In this document: piece by piece, positions 44,386 to 60,591 of the stretch | Layout of the letters: the number at the start of each line of letters is the position of its first letter | Numbering within the stretch: position 1 is the first letter of the stretch | Source of the DNA: Pisolithus tinctorius | Lineage: Eukaryota > Basidiomycota > Agaricomycetes > Boletales > Pisolithaceae | Length of the DNA: 64,000 bases | NCBI GenBank assembly: GCA_024663395.1 | Contig: JANFAH010000002.1 | Location: forward strand, 3,162,001 to 3,226,000 | Direction: 5' to 3' | The notes under the pieces: generated by a model | What the model was told of the DNA's origin: nothing | What the model saw: the letters and a program-made list of their open reading frames with translations, nothing else | Database searches by the model: none | Translations under genes and position numbers: made by a program

Positions 44386-45237
44386 ATGTCGACGAGTGTC
44401 CTATTCTCAACGTTCCCGCCGTTCCCGACCTTGTCACTCTTGGTTCCCTCAGAAACACACATTGGCGATCTCTATGGGCTCCTCTGCGATCGCTACCCGC
44501 ACCTTCCGACGGAAGAGTACTTGAGCATCTCCCCCCATTCAGGCTCTCTCACTCCAGACACCCTCATCTCTGAGCTTCATGGCGCCTCTCCAGGCCTCGT
44601 TACCCTTCGCCTTGTTCCTCGTCTCCTTGGTGGGAAGGGTGGTTTTGGGTCGCAGTTGCGTGCTGCCGGTGGTCGCATGAGCAGCCAAAAGACTAACAAC
44701 AACGATTCTTGCCGTGACTTGAGTGGCCGCAGGCTTAACACTCTCAAGACCGCCAAGAGGTGGGCATTCAATTGATCCTAGTCTAGTCTACGATTGATCA
44801 TGCGACCTGCGTAGGCTTGTTGAATACATGGAACACGAGAGCGACCGCAAGAAGGCAGCAGCGGATGCCAAGAAAGCCAAGCTGGAGAATCTCGAGAGGA
44901 AGATTGCTGCAGCTTCGGTAGACCCTGAAACGCTAGCTGGAAAGAAACATCGCTTTGACGACACAGAGTACCTGGAAGAGAGCAGGGAACTCGTGGACAA
45001 CGTCAGGTCTGCAGTCTCCACTGGTAAGTTTCTTTTCTTCCGACCGTCACTTATTGTTGTGCACTCAACTCGTGCTTACCAGGTCTTCTCAAGAAGAAGA
45101 AGAAAGCCAAAATCGAACAGCCTTCAACCCCACCGGAGGCCTCGAAGTCAGCAGACACCACTGTTCTGGAGCCAGCAGCACCAACCGAGGCAGCGGTAGC
45201 TCCAACTCCATCACTTGCGGTGGCGGCATCTGCTTGA
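44386..45237 (+). CDS. SDE2: Sde2-type splicing factor with ubiquitin-like N-terminus
   Basis: Sde2 is made as a ubiquitin-fold precursor, cleaved after a GG, and the C-terminal part acts in the spliceosome on selected introns. Start [20 protein letters not shown]. The ubiquitin-like part ends [20 protein letters not shown], containing the processing motif GG|KGG. Then [20 protein letters not shown] and [11 protein letters not shown], an intron, [39 protein letters not shown], an intron, and a Pro/Ala-rich tail ending VAASA. All conserved blocks are in order. The acidic/KKKKK tail is short. Confidence 0.92.
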
Positions 45238-45401
45238 ACACGGCCCCGCAATCTGTACTACACTGCATATAACTATCAATCTGGCTTTCTGATGTAGTAC
45301 ACGCAATTGGTACGTCGATAGTCGCCCCAGATGGGAAGCCGTGTTACTGGCTGGAATCATTCGGTAATGACCTTGTACAATGAAATGCTCAGTGAAAGCC
45401 T

Positions 45402-47642
45402 TTACAATTGCGTCTGAATAGATTTGAGTATGTAACCTTCCAAGCCTCCACAGATCCAAAGTTCCTGCACGCTCGCTCCCACAGGGCGTACCTTGTACCG
45501 CTTCTCCCCCTGAGGACCGCTCACGAAAACATTTCCATCACGCATATTTATCCGCATCGTGTGGCCCCGGTTAACTGTCAGCTCACCATCCTTTCCTCCC
45601 GCACCACGCCTACCGTCCATCGCGTACATCTCAGTCAAATCACTCACAAGCTCGGGGCTCTCCAGGCAAATGAGCCCGTTGTTGATCGCATTGCGCTTGA
45701 AAATGTCGCCGAACGAACCTGCAATGACGACAGGAATGCCAGCGGCCTTGAGTGCCGTCGCTGCTTGCTCGCGCGACGAGCCCGTCCCAAAGTTGTAACC
45801 GGATACAAGAACCACGCCTTGTTTTGAGTTTGCCGATTCTGAGAATAATGGCTGTTCTTTGAGGAGCGACGAGACGAGACCAGCAAAGGATGTGTCATAG
45901 TTCTCCATGACCACTTCCGCCTGGCGCTCAAGTGTGATGTCGTCTTGGTAGGTATACTTCCCAGGGTACAACGCATCTGTACTAAGGTTATCCTGGGGGA
46001 CGAAGAGAAGGCGTCCCGAAAACGATTCCGGAAAGCCGGGAAGAAGCGGTTCCTCTGTGTCAGAGGTGACAGACGCCGCCGCTCCAGATCCAGTCTCAGC
46101 GATGTGGAACGACGGTGCACCGGTAGGTGGTAGGCGGTTGGTATCGAGGGAATCAGGACCGCAAATGTACCCGTTGATGGCACTGGCAGCAACTACAGCA
46201 GGGCTAGCTAGATATGCTTGTGCCTTTGGGTGGCCCATGCGACCTTTGTAATTCCGGTTGGTAGCACTGATACCCGTCTCACCTTCTTCGAGTAACCCTG
46301 TGCCAAGACCGATGCAGGGGCCACACCCAGCAGGTAGAACCGTTGCACCAGCCGCTATGAGTGCATCCCAGTCACCAAGGCGCTCAGACTCCTGCTGCAC
46401 TACAGAACTTGCAGCTGCGATGTAGAACTGGACGCCAGGGGCAACCTTATTGCCCTTCATCACAGCAGCAGCCGCTGCAATGTCGGATACGCGGGAATTG
46501 GTACAGCTGACGAGATATGCCTTTTGAATGGGTATGCGAGCTTCTTCAAGTTTTGGGAGGGGTGTTGACACCTTGACACTATTCGGGCCAGAGACGTGAG
46601 GGACGAGTGTTGAAAGATCGAAGCGGAGATGTGAAGCATATTCGGCACCGAAGTCGGATGTTAACGGCGCAGCTTGCAGTGCAGCTAGGCGTCGTCTGTT
46701 GATACGAGGATGTTCAGGAAGTGGTGGCATAGACTTCGATGCAAATGTGCAGAATTCGAGCTTCTCGAGTGTCCGCTCGTACCAATCTAGCAGAGTCTGA
46801 TCAACGGGAAATACGCCGGCAAGGGCGCCCCATTCCGTAGTCATGTTTGCGATCGTGAGGCGGTCGTCGACGCTGAGACCAGCTACACCTTCACCAGTGA
46901 ACTCGATGGCAGCATTCAGTACCTCGTCCTTAGTAAACGAACCACAAAGGGCGACGATGACATCCTTGCCAGTCACCCCGGGTGACAGTTTTCCCTTGAA
47001 TTCCACCTTGATCATGCGTGGTACTTGCCACCAGGTTTTACCGGTTGCCCAGAGGGCAGCTGCGTCCGTACGGACGATTGGGGTACCGACGCACCCAACC
47101 CCACCATACATGTTGCTGTGACTGTCGCTGGCAACAGTCAACGTGTACGGGAATGCGTAGCCTTCTTCGATGAGAACTTGATGTCCTATACCCCGACCAG
47201 CGGGATAAAAGTCGACGTCGTGTTCCCTCGCGAACTGTTCGATTTTAAGATATTTTGCAAGATTTTTTTCGGACTTGTTCTGAACATCATGGTCGAGTGT
47301 AAAAACGAGCTGCCTGGGGTTTGCGATCTTGGTTGCGCCGACGGATTTGAATCTATGGTCCGTTCAGCCCCAAAAAGCCACTTGTCGGAAGTGGTACCAT
47401 TACTTGGATATTACAGGTCCGGTATTGTCATGTGTCATGACATGCTCCGGGCGAATCATGACATAGTCCCCCGCACGCACAACTCTGCCAGGTGGAAGAT
47501 CGACGGCATACTTTTGTACGACCTTTTCGATGACCGTTTGAGGGACGGCATGTCTTGATGTTGCAGCTGTTGCAAGGAAACGGAGGGCAGCAAATTGCTG
47601 ACGCCTCGCCCTGAGGGTTGGCAGGCGGTTCATTGGGTCCAC
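45402..47642 (-). CDS. LYS4: Homoaconitase, mitochondrial
   Basis: Fe-S hydratase of the alpha-aminoadipate lysine pathway, converting homocitrate/homoaconitate to homoisocitrate in the matrix. Start MDPMNRLPTLRARRQQFAAL gives an Arg-rich presequence. Core: VVRAGDYVMIRPEHVMTHDN, an intron, VASDSHSNMYGGVGCVGTP. The cluster Cys ligands are in YLVSCTNSR and PAGCGPCIGLGTG. Substrate-loop sequences are ATNRNYKGRMGHP and YNFGTGSSREQAATAL. Length and order fit Lys4 rather than aconitase. The main exon (47141-45402) is uninterrupted. Divergent from CDC48 across 140 bp. Confidence 0.93.
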
Positions 47643-47782
47643 AGTGAAAGCCCAACTCGGAAATGATCAGCGCTTGGAGGAGCAGCCACAAAAGGAAAGC
47701 CAGATCCACGTGGTGTTATTCCCACGACCGGTCCTCCTGGGGGACGCGTAACCTCTTCGTCCACTTGACACTCACACAATTC
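47643..47782. promoter_or_regulatory. Compact divergent promoter, LYS4 / CDC48
   Basis: Only 140 bp separate the two start codons, so both genes must be driven from this short stretch. No element is assigned. Confidence 0.6.
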
Positions 47783-50626
<2,844 letters not shown>

Positions 50627-50807
50627 TCTACTCTACTTTGTATTTTGGACTGTGTGGGCTGGACGAACCTCGACAACAAATAGATTGCATGATTGACACG
50701 ACTTGTTGATGTGACTCGGTGTGTAAGCGGAAGTAAGCGGGACTCTTTTTTTCGGCCGCCTCAAAAGTCGCCAACTTTGTTACTCCGCATCTCTCCAAAC
50801 CACCAAG

Positions 50808-52385
50808 ATGATGGCCTCCGTCTACGCCCGCCCAGCCAACGCCCTCCGTACCGCTGCCCGCCGCCTCCACCGTGCAGGGGCCAAGTTCACACCGGCACAG
50901 GCTGCGTCCTACTCGCTCTTGGCGCGCTCCGCGGCTGCCAACTGCTTCAGACAACCTGCCGTCCAGGTAAGAAAAAAAGAAGAAAAAAAACCTGGTTGAA
51001 CTCGCAAAAGTACTGACGTGTTTCGAAAGGTCCTTCCTACCCGTGGCGTGAAGACCCTCGACTTTGCTGGCACCAAGGAGGTCGTGTATGAACGGAGTGA
51101 CTGGCCCCTGGCCAAGCTCCAGGACTACTTCAAAAATGATACCCTCGCTTTGATTGGATACGGCTCGCAAGGCCATGGTCAGGGCTTGAACGCTCGGGAT
51201 AATGGTCTCAACGTCATCGTCGGCGTTCGTAAAGACGGTGAGAGCTGGAAGCAGGCCATGGAAGACGGTTGGGTTCGTATTCTCCATCGAGCTGCTGAAA
51301 ATTTTTATAAATTTACCATTGTCGCTAGGTGCCTGGCGAGACACTCTTCCCGATCGAGGAAGCCATCAATCGGGGAACGATCATCATGAACTTGCTCTCA
51401 GATGCAGCTCAATCCTCGACCTGGCCAACAGTTGCTCCTCTCATAACCAAGGGCAAGACCCTTTACTTCTCTCACGGCTTCTCCGTTGTCTACAAAGACC
51501 TCACCCACGTTGTGCCTCCCAAGGACGTCGACGTTATTCTGGTAGCACCCAAGGGCTCGGGTCGTACTGTTCGCACCCTCTTCAAGGAGGGTCGTGGCAT
51601 CAACTCTAGCGTTGCCGTGTTCCAAGACGTGACGGGCAAGGCAATGGAAAAGGCTGTCGCCTTGGGTGTTGGTGTCGGCTCTGGGTACATGTACGAGACC
51701 ACTTTTGAGAAGGAGGTCTACTCGGACTTGTACGGTGAACGTGGAGTGGTGAGTTTTGCCATAATATCCTTTTCGACGTGACTTGTTCTAATGGTAGTCG
51801 ACACCCTCCTTAGCTTATGGGTGCCATCCGTAAGTTGTTGGAATCATAACGTATCTTTCCATGCTGACGTCTCGGGCAGAGGGACTGTTTTGCGCTCAGT
51901 ACAAGGTCCTTCGTGCCAACGGTCACACTCCCTCGGAAGCCTTCAACGAGACTGTCGAGGAAGCGACCCAATCATTGTACCCTCTGATCGGCCAGAAGGG
52001 GTGAGTCGTCTTAGTGGGTTTTCTATGTTTGCTTGTACCTGACCACTACTTGTGAAAGCATGGACTATATGTATAATGCCTGCTCTACCACTGCTCGTCG
52101 TGGCGCTCTCGATTGGGCACCTGTCTTTGAGAAGGCCAACCTCCCCATCTTTGAGCAGTTGTATCAGAGCGTGCGGGACGGTACGGAGACTCGCAAGGCA
52201 CTCGAGTTCAACGGTCGCTCGACATACCGGCAAGACCTTGCGAAGGAGTTGAAGGAGATTGACGACCAAGAGATCTGGAGAGCTGGTAAGGCGTTTCGTG
52301 TAATCTAACGAAGGTCAAGTCATTTATCTTTTCTACCGCAGGCAAAACCGTTCGTTCTCTTCGTCCGGACTATAAGAGCGAGTAA
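50808..52385 (+). CDS. ILV5: Ketol-acid reductoisomerase, mitochondrial
   Basis: NADPH- and Mg-dependent second step of valine/isoleucine synthesis. Start [20 protein letters not shown] is a clear presequence. After an intron: [20 protein letters not shown], the NADPH fold [20 protein letters not shown], then [39 protein letters not shown]. The Mg-binding domain reads [17 protein letters not shown], a very short exon with [43 protein letters not shown], and ends [11 protein letters not shown]. Fungal length. Seven or so introns including the tiny exon near 51815-51830. Confidence 0.96.
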
Positions 52386-52652
52386 AAGGATGGTAGCAAT
52401 GGTTTCTTTGTATGGCTGGGCTACTTTGCGCATCATCTTGCTTGGTCGGGTTCAAAAGCACTGCGGTGCAAGTAATTACTTAGGCGTGTATGGTATGACA
52501 GAATAGACGGCTTGGAGTTGTGTTCTGGTGGTACAACCAGTTGCAGTGAGATAGGGGTATTTTGCCACCGCTGGAATATGTGAATCGCCTACATCTGGAT
52601 TATTGGCCAGCACGGGCTCGCGTCCTCACAGCTTGTGAACAATTCTACCTCG

Positions 52653-55600
52653 ATGGACAAGGATAATCGTGACGACTTCACGTTCGCAAAGCTTTCCGAT
52701 CTCAAGCTGCCCGTAACCTTTCGTGTGTACGCATCTGGTATTCCTGCCCCCCCTGGGTGGCGAGATTTTGATCATGACCTACCTAGTTCACAACTTGAGG
52801 GTACTCGGCAACGGAAGTCTGTGCTGGAGGTGTTGGAAGAGCCAGAGCTGAGGCACTACGGTGCACAGTCGTCGTACGTGGATGTCTTTGCTTTCTCCGC
52901 TTCCCCGCTCATTCACGAGGCAGGACGCTCTCTGACTTATACGTCACTTGCCAACTGGTAGCTGAAAACAAACCGTTAACCATCCCATTCAGAACATCCT
53001 TTAAGGCCTTCAAGCACAACCATACGTATGTTCCTCAGTTCCGTTGTCATCCTTCGCGGGATATACGAGACTTGCTCAATTTATATTGTACTTAGTTGGA
53101 ACGAATGGATAACGTTTCCCATACGGTACTGCGACCTACCGCTGAGCTCGCAGATCACCTTTACAGTGTGGGATATTGGAAGCCCGCGTACGGCTGTTCC
53201 GGTTGGTGGCTCAACATTCAGGATGTTCGGGAAGAAGGGGTGAGTACATGTTCTTTGATAGTCCAGGCGGGGAGGGTACGTATGTGCAAACAGGACCTTG
53301 CGAAGGGGAAAACACCGGCTATTGTTGTGGCCAGATCAAGAGGCGGACGGTTCTATGGAATCGAAGACACCCAGCAAACTAGGTACGAGAGACGAAATGG
53401 GTCGGTTAGAAAAGGTTAGCAGAATCAGTGTGATCACATCCACTGTTCAATATGTCGATTGTTCCTTTCATACAGTTAGTCAAGAAATACGAGCGCGGGG
53501 ATTTGCCCAAATCAGATTGGCTTGATAAAATGGCTTTCCGCAAGATGGAGGAAATACATGCAGTAAGTTTCTACCCAATTATCCCGGCAACTGAGGGTTG
53601 CTCACTTGGGTGAGCAGGCTGAGACTGCGAAGTCTAACAACATGTTCCTGTATATAGACATTCCGCGTTTCGATTTTCCAGTTATTTTCAGCGAACCTGT
53701 GGGTCATGTTGGCAGGCCGCAGACCTCCAGCTAACAGCTTTGGGCCTAATTAGGAGACCCAGACCATTCCTTCAACGTCTGCACCACAGACCACCGCTGC
53801 GCAGTTACCGATGGCACCCATCTTGCCACCTTCCTTTGCGACCGATCCTCATTTGTGGGCTGTCTCCGATCCAGACATGTTACGCGAGAACCCTGTGGAG
53901 GACAAACATCGGCGGTTGGTCCGAAGTCACCGTAGTAGCCCATACGACAGAGAGTTGAAGCCGAATGCTAAGATAAGAGACGAACTGGGGGTAAGCACCC
54001 GTGGTGGTTTGCCTCTGGGGATACTAATGCAGTGGTACTCAGGAAATGTTGAATTACCCTCCTTCGCAACCCCTTACCTCTGAGGAGAAGGACATGATAT
54101 GGAAGTTCCGTTTCTACCTCGCTCGTGACAGGCGAGGACTCACTAAGTTCCTCAAGTCTGTAACTTGGAGAGACCCGACGGAAGTGAAGCAAGCCGTAGA
54201 GGAACTTCTACCTATGTGGACCGAGATCGATACAGATGATGCTCTTGAATTGTTAGGACCAAGTACAGTCGATTCACGTGTCAGAGCATTCGCAGTTAGG
54301 CAGCTCAGCAGGGCAGATGATGAGGTATCTTGTCATGCATGGTCACCACGCGGACTCATCCACTGAAAATTCATGCAGGAACTCATGTTATACCTACTGC
54401 AGCTCGTGCAAGCGCTCAAATTTGAAAGTGCAGCTAGCGAACAACGGTCGTCGCGGTCCGCAACTAGCGCGATATCGTACGACGACAGCGGGTTGACGGA
54501 CTTCCTCGTCACCCGTGGCGTACAAAATTTTGTCCTTGGAAACCGTTTGTACTGGTATCTTATGGTGGAGGTTGCCCTCGAAGACAAAGTCGTCGCGAAG
54601 ATGTATGGCCGTGTCGTCTACAAGTTTCTCAACAAGATCCTGGAGGTATGACAGCCTCGCTCATTATTATTTACATCCTGATGTATCTACAGTCGGAAGG
54701 TGGTAGTGAACGTCGTGAGTTGATGCGACGACAAGGACTCTTAGTAGAGACCCTTGGAAAACGCGCGAGAGAAATTAGAACGTCGAAGGATTCTCGGCAG
54801 AAGAAAATCGAGAAGCTTCGTTCGTTCATAAATGACCCGAAGCACGGCCTTGTCGACATTTCTGCACTTCCTTTGCCTCTCAATGCGCGAGTTCAGATCA
54901 CCGGAATCAACGCAGAGAAATCGTCCGTATTCAAATCTAACCAATACCCTTTCTTACTTTACTTCAAATGCACCGACGAAACGGAATACCCCATTATCTT
55001 TAAGGACGGTGACGATATGCGACAAGACCAACTGGTATTGCAGTTGTTCACATTGATGGACCGCCTTCTGCGCAAGGAAAATTTGGATTTGAAGCTGAGT
55101 CCATACGACGTGCTGGCAACTGGGCCGCAGCAAGGCATGATGCAATTCATCCCAAGCAAGACTATCGCAACCATAGTGAGCGAGCACGGGACGGTTCTCA
55201 ATTACTTACGTGCGAATCATCCGGATGAGGGGAGCGTTGGCACGTACGGTGTAGAACCAAGTGTCATCGATATCTTTGTCCGAAGCTGTGGTAAGCTCAA
55301 AGTACAAGTCCCGCAGGCACTGCGTGCTGACCAAGCTGTGTAGCTGGTTACTGTGTTGTCACTTATCTGCTTGGTGTCGGAGATAGACACTTAGATAATC
55401 TATTACTCACACCGGACGGTGAGTGGATTTAGTAGTCCAAGCTGTTCTGCTCCTGAGTTGGTTCCTGTAGGCCACTTTTTCCACGGTGCGTGCGTGGTAC
55501 ACAGCATTCTGGCAGTTTGTTCACTGACGTTGCCTTCCAGTGGACTTTGGTTACATACTCGGGCGAGATCCGAAGCCATTTCCTCCGCCTGTTAAGGTTT

Positions 55601-55914
55601 GTAAGGAAATGGTGGACGGGATGGGCGGCGCACAATCAACACACTACGTGCGGTTCAAGAATTTTTGTTTTACGGCATTCACTATTTTGCGCAAGAGTGC
55701 CAACCTGATCCTAAACTTGGTAGCCCTGATGGTCGATGCCAACATTCCGGATATCAAGCATCGTGATGTGCACGAGCAAATCCAAGAAAAATTCCGACTA
55801 GATCTTACGGAAGAGGAGGCCATCAAACACTTTGAAGCCCTGCTGAACGAAACATCGTATTTCACGGTCGTCCTCGATCGGATACATGACCTGGCACAGT
55901 ATTGGAGGAGCTGA
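52653..55914 (+). CDS. VPS34: Phosphatidylinositol 3-kinase Vps34
   Basis: Class III PI3-kinase making PI3P for endosomal sorting and autophagy. Start [21 protein letters not shown]2 region: [58 protein letters not shown]. Helical domain: [20 protein letters not shown], then [19 protein letters not shown] and [17 protein letters not shown]. Kinase: [40 protein letters not shown], catalytic loop [18 protein letters not shown], and [19 protein letters not shown]. Ends [15 protein letters not shown], the conserved C-terminal helix. About ten introns. No defect seen. Confidence 0.95.
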
Positions 55915-57013
55915 TTTTTCCACGGTGTGGCAGCAGTAGTTGGTTGCATAGAATGCAATGTGGAAGGGAAAGCTCCGCAGCGCTTGTCAGTTAACGTGCC
56001 AATGATACACGTTACAGTAATGTAGAAGAAGTTCTGCCAACCCAGGCATTCACACAGGGTGAGTCGTGTGTCCAACCAAGATACGGTGACTCGTCACCAC
56101 CACTGCCATGCTACAGTAAACTCGGACTTCAAAGAATAAACCATAACAATCCGCTCATATGATAATACGGTCACCAAAGTATCGGGTAAACCGATTGTTT
56201 CGTGTAATTGCTGGCGTCTGCGGCTCGGCGTGTGTTGGCCATGGCATATCTATAACTCGTTTTGCTGTATGATACTGTAGATTCTTGCATTTCCGGCGTA
56301 TGGTTGAACAACCTGCGGAACGTTCGTATATAACTTCTCCATTGAGTAATTGAATAGGACGCCACCGCCACGCGACTTCCATGAATCTGGAGGGCACGGT
56401 CGGGTGGCGTGGACAGTTCCGCGATGGAGGGCGCGGGGGGTTAGGACCCTTCCCACGTTGCAAGCCCTCCAGACGCCTCGACCTCCGTGTTGATCGATCC
56501 CAATATTAGGTACATGCTCCACGCAGATCGAGTGCGTACTCCTGTCTTCTTAGCCATAGCCCGAGGTTTGACCCACAGGAAGGAAGTCCATTGCTTTATC
56601 CTCAAACAGAAAATAACACGCCAGGCCAGGCGGCAATGGCTACCGTAATCGCAGTTACGGGTTGCCACATGTAAGTCACCGGGGAAACTTCTCCAGCCAA
56701 GCGTCATTTTGATTTACCAGTCAGTCCGTGACTGGTTCCTAAAAGCTATCCAGGGCCATCCAGTGATGCTGGTGCAGTGGATGGTTGAAGTGGCGAGACC
56801 AAACGCATGCCGCCATTTTGGGTTCACTCGTTTCGCCGGATGGAACCAGGAGGCTAGGAGCCACTCCTAACGCTCTTTCCGGCCACACCAGACGACCTCT
56901 CGGATGTGACGCCAGTGGAAGCATAAATAATCAGTAGGTACCATGGAAAGACAAAGATCTCCGAGTTCTCTCCTCCGCAGGGTTCTGTCTACTGTTCAAC
57001 ACTCATTCAAAAT
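55915..57013. other. Gene-poor interval
   Basis: About 1.1 kb between VPS34 and the zinc-finger gene. Minus-strand ORFs around 56155-56924 overlap in different frames and show no domain. No repeat recognised. The last 100 bp should be the zinc-finger promoter. Confidence 0.4.
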
Positions 57014-57448
57014 ATGGCAAGTTCCTCGCAGCTTTTCAATGAGGCGTTCACCGACGAGGTAACTTTCATTTATCTGTATGACATACCCCGATAACACCCT
57101 CCTCAGGACGAGCAGACGTTGGTTGGCTTCGCCACGCTCCCCGCTGATCGAAAGCCTTATCGGTGCGGCTGGATAGTTCCCGGTGGTGTTTGTAACGCGG
57201 TCCTCCCTGGAGACTCGTTCCCGGTACACTTGAGAGAGTGTCACGGCATCTTCGGTAACGACAAAGTCAGGTTCAAGTGTGAATGGGTGGAATGTGGGTT
57301 GCAGATGAATAAGGAGAGCATTGTGCGGCATGTCACAGAATCGCACCTGCAGTACAGGCATCGATGCACCTTTTGTGGGGAAGTATTCTCGCGCAAGCAC
57401 ACCTTGAACGGACACCTATGGAAGAGGCACGGCTTCAAGGCCGATTAA
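57014..57448 (+). CDS. Small C2H2 zinc-finger protein (three fingers)
   Basis: Start MASSSQLFNEAFTDE, then one intron (GTAACT...CCTCAG) to DEQTLVGFATL. Three fingers follow: CGWIVPGGVC...HLRECH (C-x7-C-x12-H-x4-H), CEWVECGLQMNKESIVRHV plus TESH (C-x4-C-x12-H-x4-H), and CTFCGEVFSRKHTLNGHLW plus KRH (C-x2-C-x12-H-x4-H). It ends HGFKAD, about 128 residues. Probably a DNA-binding regulator of a mushroom-specific type; target unknown. A decayed copy lies at 62165-62394, and the 3' flank is duplicated too. Confidence 0.85.
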
Positions 57449-57984
57449 AGAACACCCTCGTAGTGGTGAGCCATGCGTTTCGGCTATTTTGCGGATGCAG
57501 TTGCTGATCTATCTAGCCGGTATAGCGGATACACCGATAATATGATTTTCTCCCTCTTTCCACACTCGGTAGGCTTACTTAGAAGAGATTCCAGTATCAT
57601 ATCATCGCATCGTCAGCATAATGATTTCGTATGAACCCGTAATACATACACTTACCTTACCGTAACTGTGCTTGTCCGAGGACTGGTACTGTACTCAGAT
57701 GATTCGCGTTCATCTCTAAAAATTTGGAGGAGCAAATAAACACAGGTGAGTGTGTCTCTACTACTGCACTTCGATGCTTAGTACAAGTGTGTTTCAGTAG
57801 TACCCGTACCATGTTTTGTGTTTTCGGCCATGAGGCCATGTAGGCGACCGTGTTCCAGGGTGCAATGCATTTGTGAAATCGATCTCGTTGCGATGAAAGA
57901 TAAGGATAAAGGAAAACAGACTCGGAGTATAGAGTAAGCTCCAATGTACAAATATGCGCGCGTGGGACAAGGTAGAATGTCGGG
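57449..57984. other. Convergent intergenic region, duplicated at 62395-62865
   Basis: Between the stops of the zinc-finger gene and BIO3-BIO1. The sequence is alignable by eye to about 62395-62865 (for example GTAGTGGTGAGCCATGCGTT here and GTAGTGGTGAGCCACGCGTT there). No gene inside. Confidence 0.6.
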
Positions 57985-60591
57985 TCATTGCAGTAACCCT
58001 TTGTTTTGTGTGTTAAGCGTCGCCCAGATCCTATTTTCAACCTCCTCGATGATTTCGCGGGACGTGTTCAGACTTGTCATGAAATATGCGGTATTTCCCA
58101 GAGTTCTGAAGTGGATTCCAAAGGAATCACTTGCAAGGGTCGATGACCTCGACCCGTGATTCACGACGTCTTTAATAGATTGGAGTAATTTCCGGGCGCA
58201 GTGCGAGGCATAACCTATGAGAACGTAAGACGAGTAGTGTTTGCATCACTTCAAAACCCTACCCGTATTGTCCCCATTAAACTTGACGGTGAACACAGTG
58301 CCCAAAGTCATGACTTCCTCAACGATATCGAGGTGGGACATAGCTTGCGCGAAAGAAGGATCCCAGAAGCTCCATATCGTTGATCTGGACTTTGCGTCAG
58401 CGGACCACTTAGCCTGCGCTGCCTTCCATGGTTCCTTCTGCAGCAGACCACTGATCAGATCCAAAGTCTCATTTGCAACTTGACACCCGATGGGATGTGC
58501 CGTATAACTGTGCCCGTGTAAAAGTGCGTCTGCTTTGGACTGGCTGTAGAAAGCTTGGAACACGCGGTCAGAGGTAAGCGTCACTGCGAGTGGTAACGTT
58601 CCCCCGGTGAGTATTTTTGCATAGACCGAAATGTCGGGATTCGCTCCTAGCAAAGGAATAGCGCTCTCCAATCCAAGGCGATAAAACCCAGTGAAGACCT
58701 CGTCGTAAATGACCAGGAGGGGAGTCGAAAATAGCGAGGGGTCACGGACGATGTCGACGAGGACTCGCTGGAAAAGCGGGTCCACGAAAATCATGCCACC
58801 GGCTCCCATTACGATCGGTTCCAGCATCAGGGCGGCCAGCCTTTGTTCGTTAGAGCGATTAAAGGTTTGGAGCGTCTGTCTCATGAACAGTCGATATGCC
58901 TCTGCAAGTGGGGAGGAGAGGCGGCCTTCAACATCATACAAAGCGTCTAGAGTATCAAAGTGGTGAGTGGAGGCCACTGAGGTGAACATCGGATTCGGGA
59001 CTGAAACCACGAGCTTCCCTCTCTTGATGGATACGGTAGGCGGTTCGAACCAAAAGCCTTTGGGCTGATGCCACTCACAGCTATAAATGCTCTTTTTAGT
59101 GGCGTCCATGGCTCCTATCGTGTCCCCATGGTAAGAACCCTTCAGGCCAACTACTCCAAGGTTTTTTCTTTCGACTGGCGTCAATGCCGGCACAGCTTTA
59201 ATAGAAAACGCTCGCAAAGCCATTTTCAATGCGACCTCGGTTCCGGTAGAGCCGTTGTCGGAAAAAAATGCGCGTGAAGCCCACCCTTTTCCAGGGCCGT
59301 CTTTAACAAGGCGCTCCGCTAACTTCAAAGCTGGCAGGTGGGTAGCCTCTGGAAAGATTACATGGCCGTACCGCCCAGCAGCGCTGGCAGCTGCTAATGC
59401 AAGGGACGGTGTGGAATGACCAAGGCCTTGGGTCCACCATGATGCCGAACTATCGAACTGTGGAGAGAGAAGGGAATTATCGGAGGAGGCGGTCTCCGAG
59501 GGTGGCTCGGGAGCGCGCTCGTAAACACTGAAGAAGTCTCCCCAAGCACTGTCGATGACCGTGACATCCGTTTCAGAATTTACCAGTCCATGTTGTACGA
59601 AAGGCCACCAGACAGTATCCAGCGTTCGACGAGGCATAGTGTCAAGTTCTTCAATACGACGGGTATGGCAGTCGTCCAAGTGACGAACAGCTTCAAAAAT
59701 ATCACCGTCTAATCCGCCAGATACTATTTTTGCGTAATAGGCTTCAGTGTTTTCTGCGTTTTTGGCATGGTTGTCAAGACGCGGAGGGGGTGGATCTACT
59801 GAGAGTACGCGTAAACCGCGCGCAGTGAAATATGACGATAGATATTCGTAGTTCCGGTAATAATGATCTCGGAAAAGAATGACCGCGTCGACAATGTATC
59901 CGCGAAGAAGTAACGATTCATACGACGAGATGGTTGATGATATACCGCCGAGTTTCGAGTCCCCGACGAGTATGGTCGGAAAAAGCAACGGTCGATAACT
60001 GTCCACCTGAGTGGTCCCGCTCAAGGTAGGGCTGTGAACACCTTCGAGCTGCGTGAGTTCAAAAGGTCCTCAATCAAACTCATTTTGTCACCTCCGGCTG
60101 TTTCAATATATATGTGCCCTGCTGGACACTTGCGGGCGCATGATCGAATGTATTGCGCTACGCTGTTCAGGAAAGTTCGGTCGGATGGGACAGAGACCTA
60201 AGACAATTGTGATAAACACCATCGTTAAAACTGTCGATTCCCTCACCGCATTTTTTGGAGCTCCGGAAGCCATCTTTACCGCAAGGTGAGGGCTCACTGG
60301 CTCGTCGTAACGAAAGAGACACCGTGTCTCGACGAGAGACTGGTTCGGACCAGCAAAGCGTTTAATATGTCTATCGCACGATCAACCGCATATCACAGAA
60401 TCATGGTGGTTTACAACATACGCGTCGTCGGCATCGTGAAGTGGACCTGTACTTATTGGCTTGAGGTAGAAAACAGCACTATTTTTCAGGGCAGATGCGC
60501 GCACGAGAGCCGTCGTGATGATAGTTTTTCCTACATCGGTGTTAGCACCGAAGACTTGGTGAATGCGAAGGTGCCGATAGAGATGGCTCAT
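57985..60591 (-). CDS. BIO3-BIO1: Bifunctional dethiobiotin synthetase / DAPA aminotransferase
   Basis: Fused eukaryotic biotin enzyme: the aminotransferase part converts KAPA to DAPA and the synthetase part makes dethiobiotin. Start MSHLYRHLRIHQVFGANTDV with Walker A GANTDVGKT. Then YLKPISTGPLHDADDA, an intron with a GTATGT donor, HIKRFAGPNQSLVETRCLFR, YDEPVSPHLA, VAQYIRSCARKC and IYIETAGGVHSPTLSGTTQ across introns. The long exon (60024 down) holds the class-III aminotransferase: ASWWTQGLGHSTPSLALAAA, FFSDNGSTGTEVALKMALRA, GLKGSYHGDTIGAMDAT, LLVIYDEVFTGFYRLG, and the PLP lysine in SVYAKILTGGTLPLAVTL. A last exon (about 58175-57985) adds FGIHFRTLGNTAYFMTSLNT and ends QNKGLLQ. Intact. Confidence 0.92.

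Noticed and set aside
56155..56924. Minus-strand ORFs between VPS34 and the zinc-finger gene
   Set aside because: Overlap in different frames, no introns or domains that unite them.
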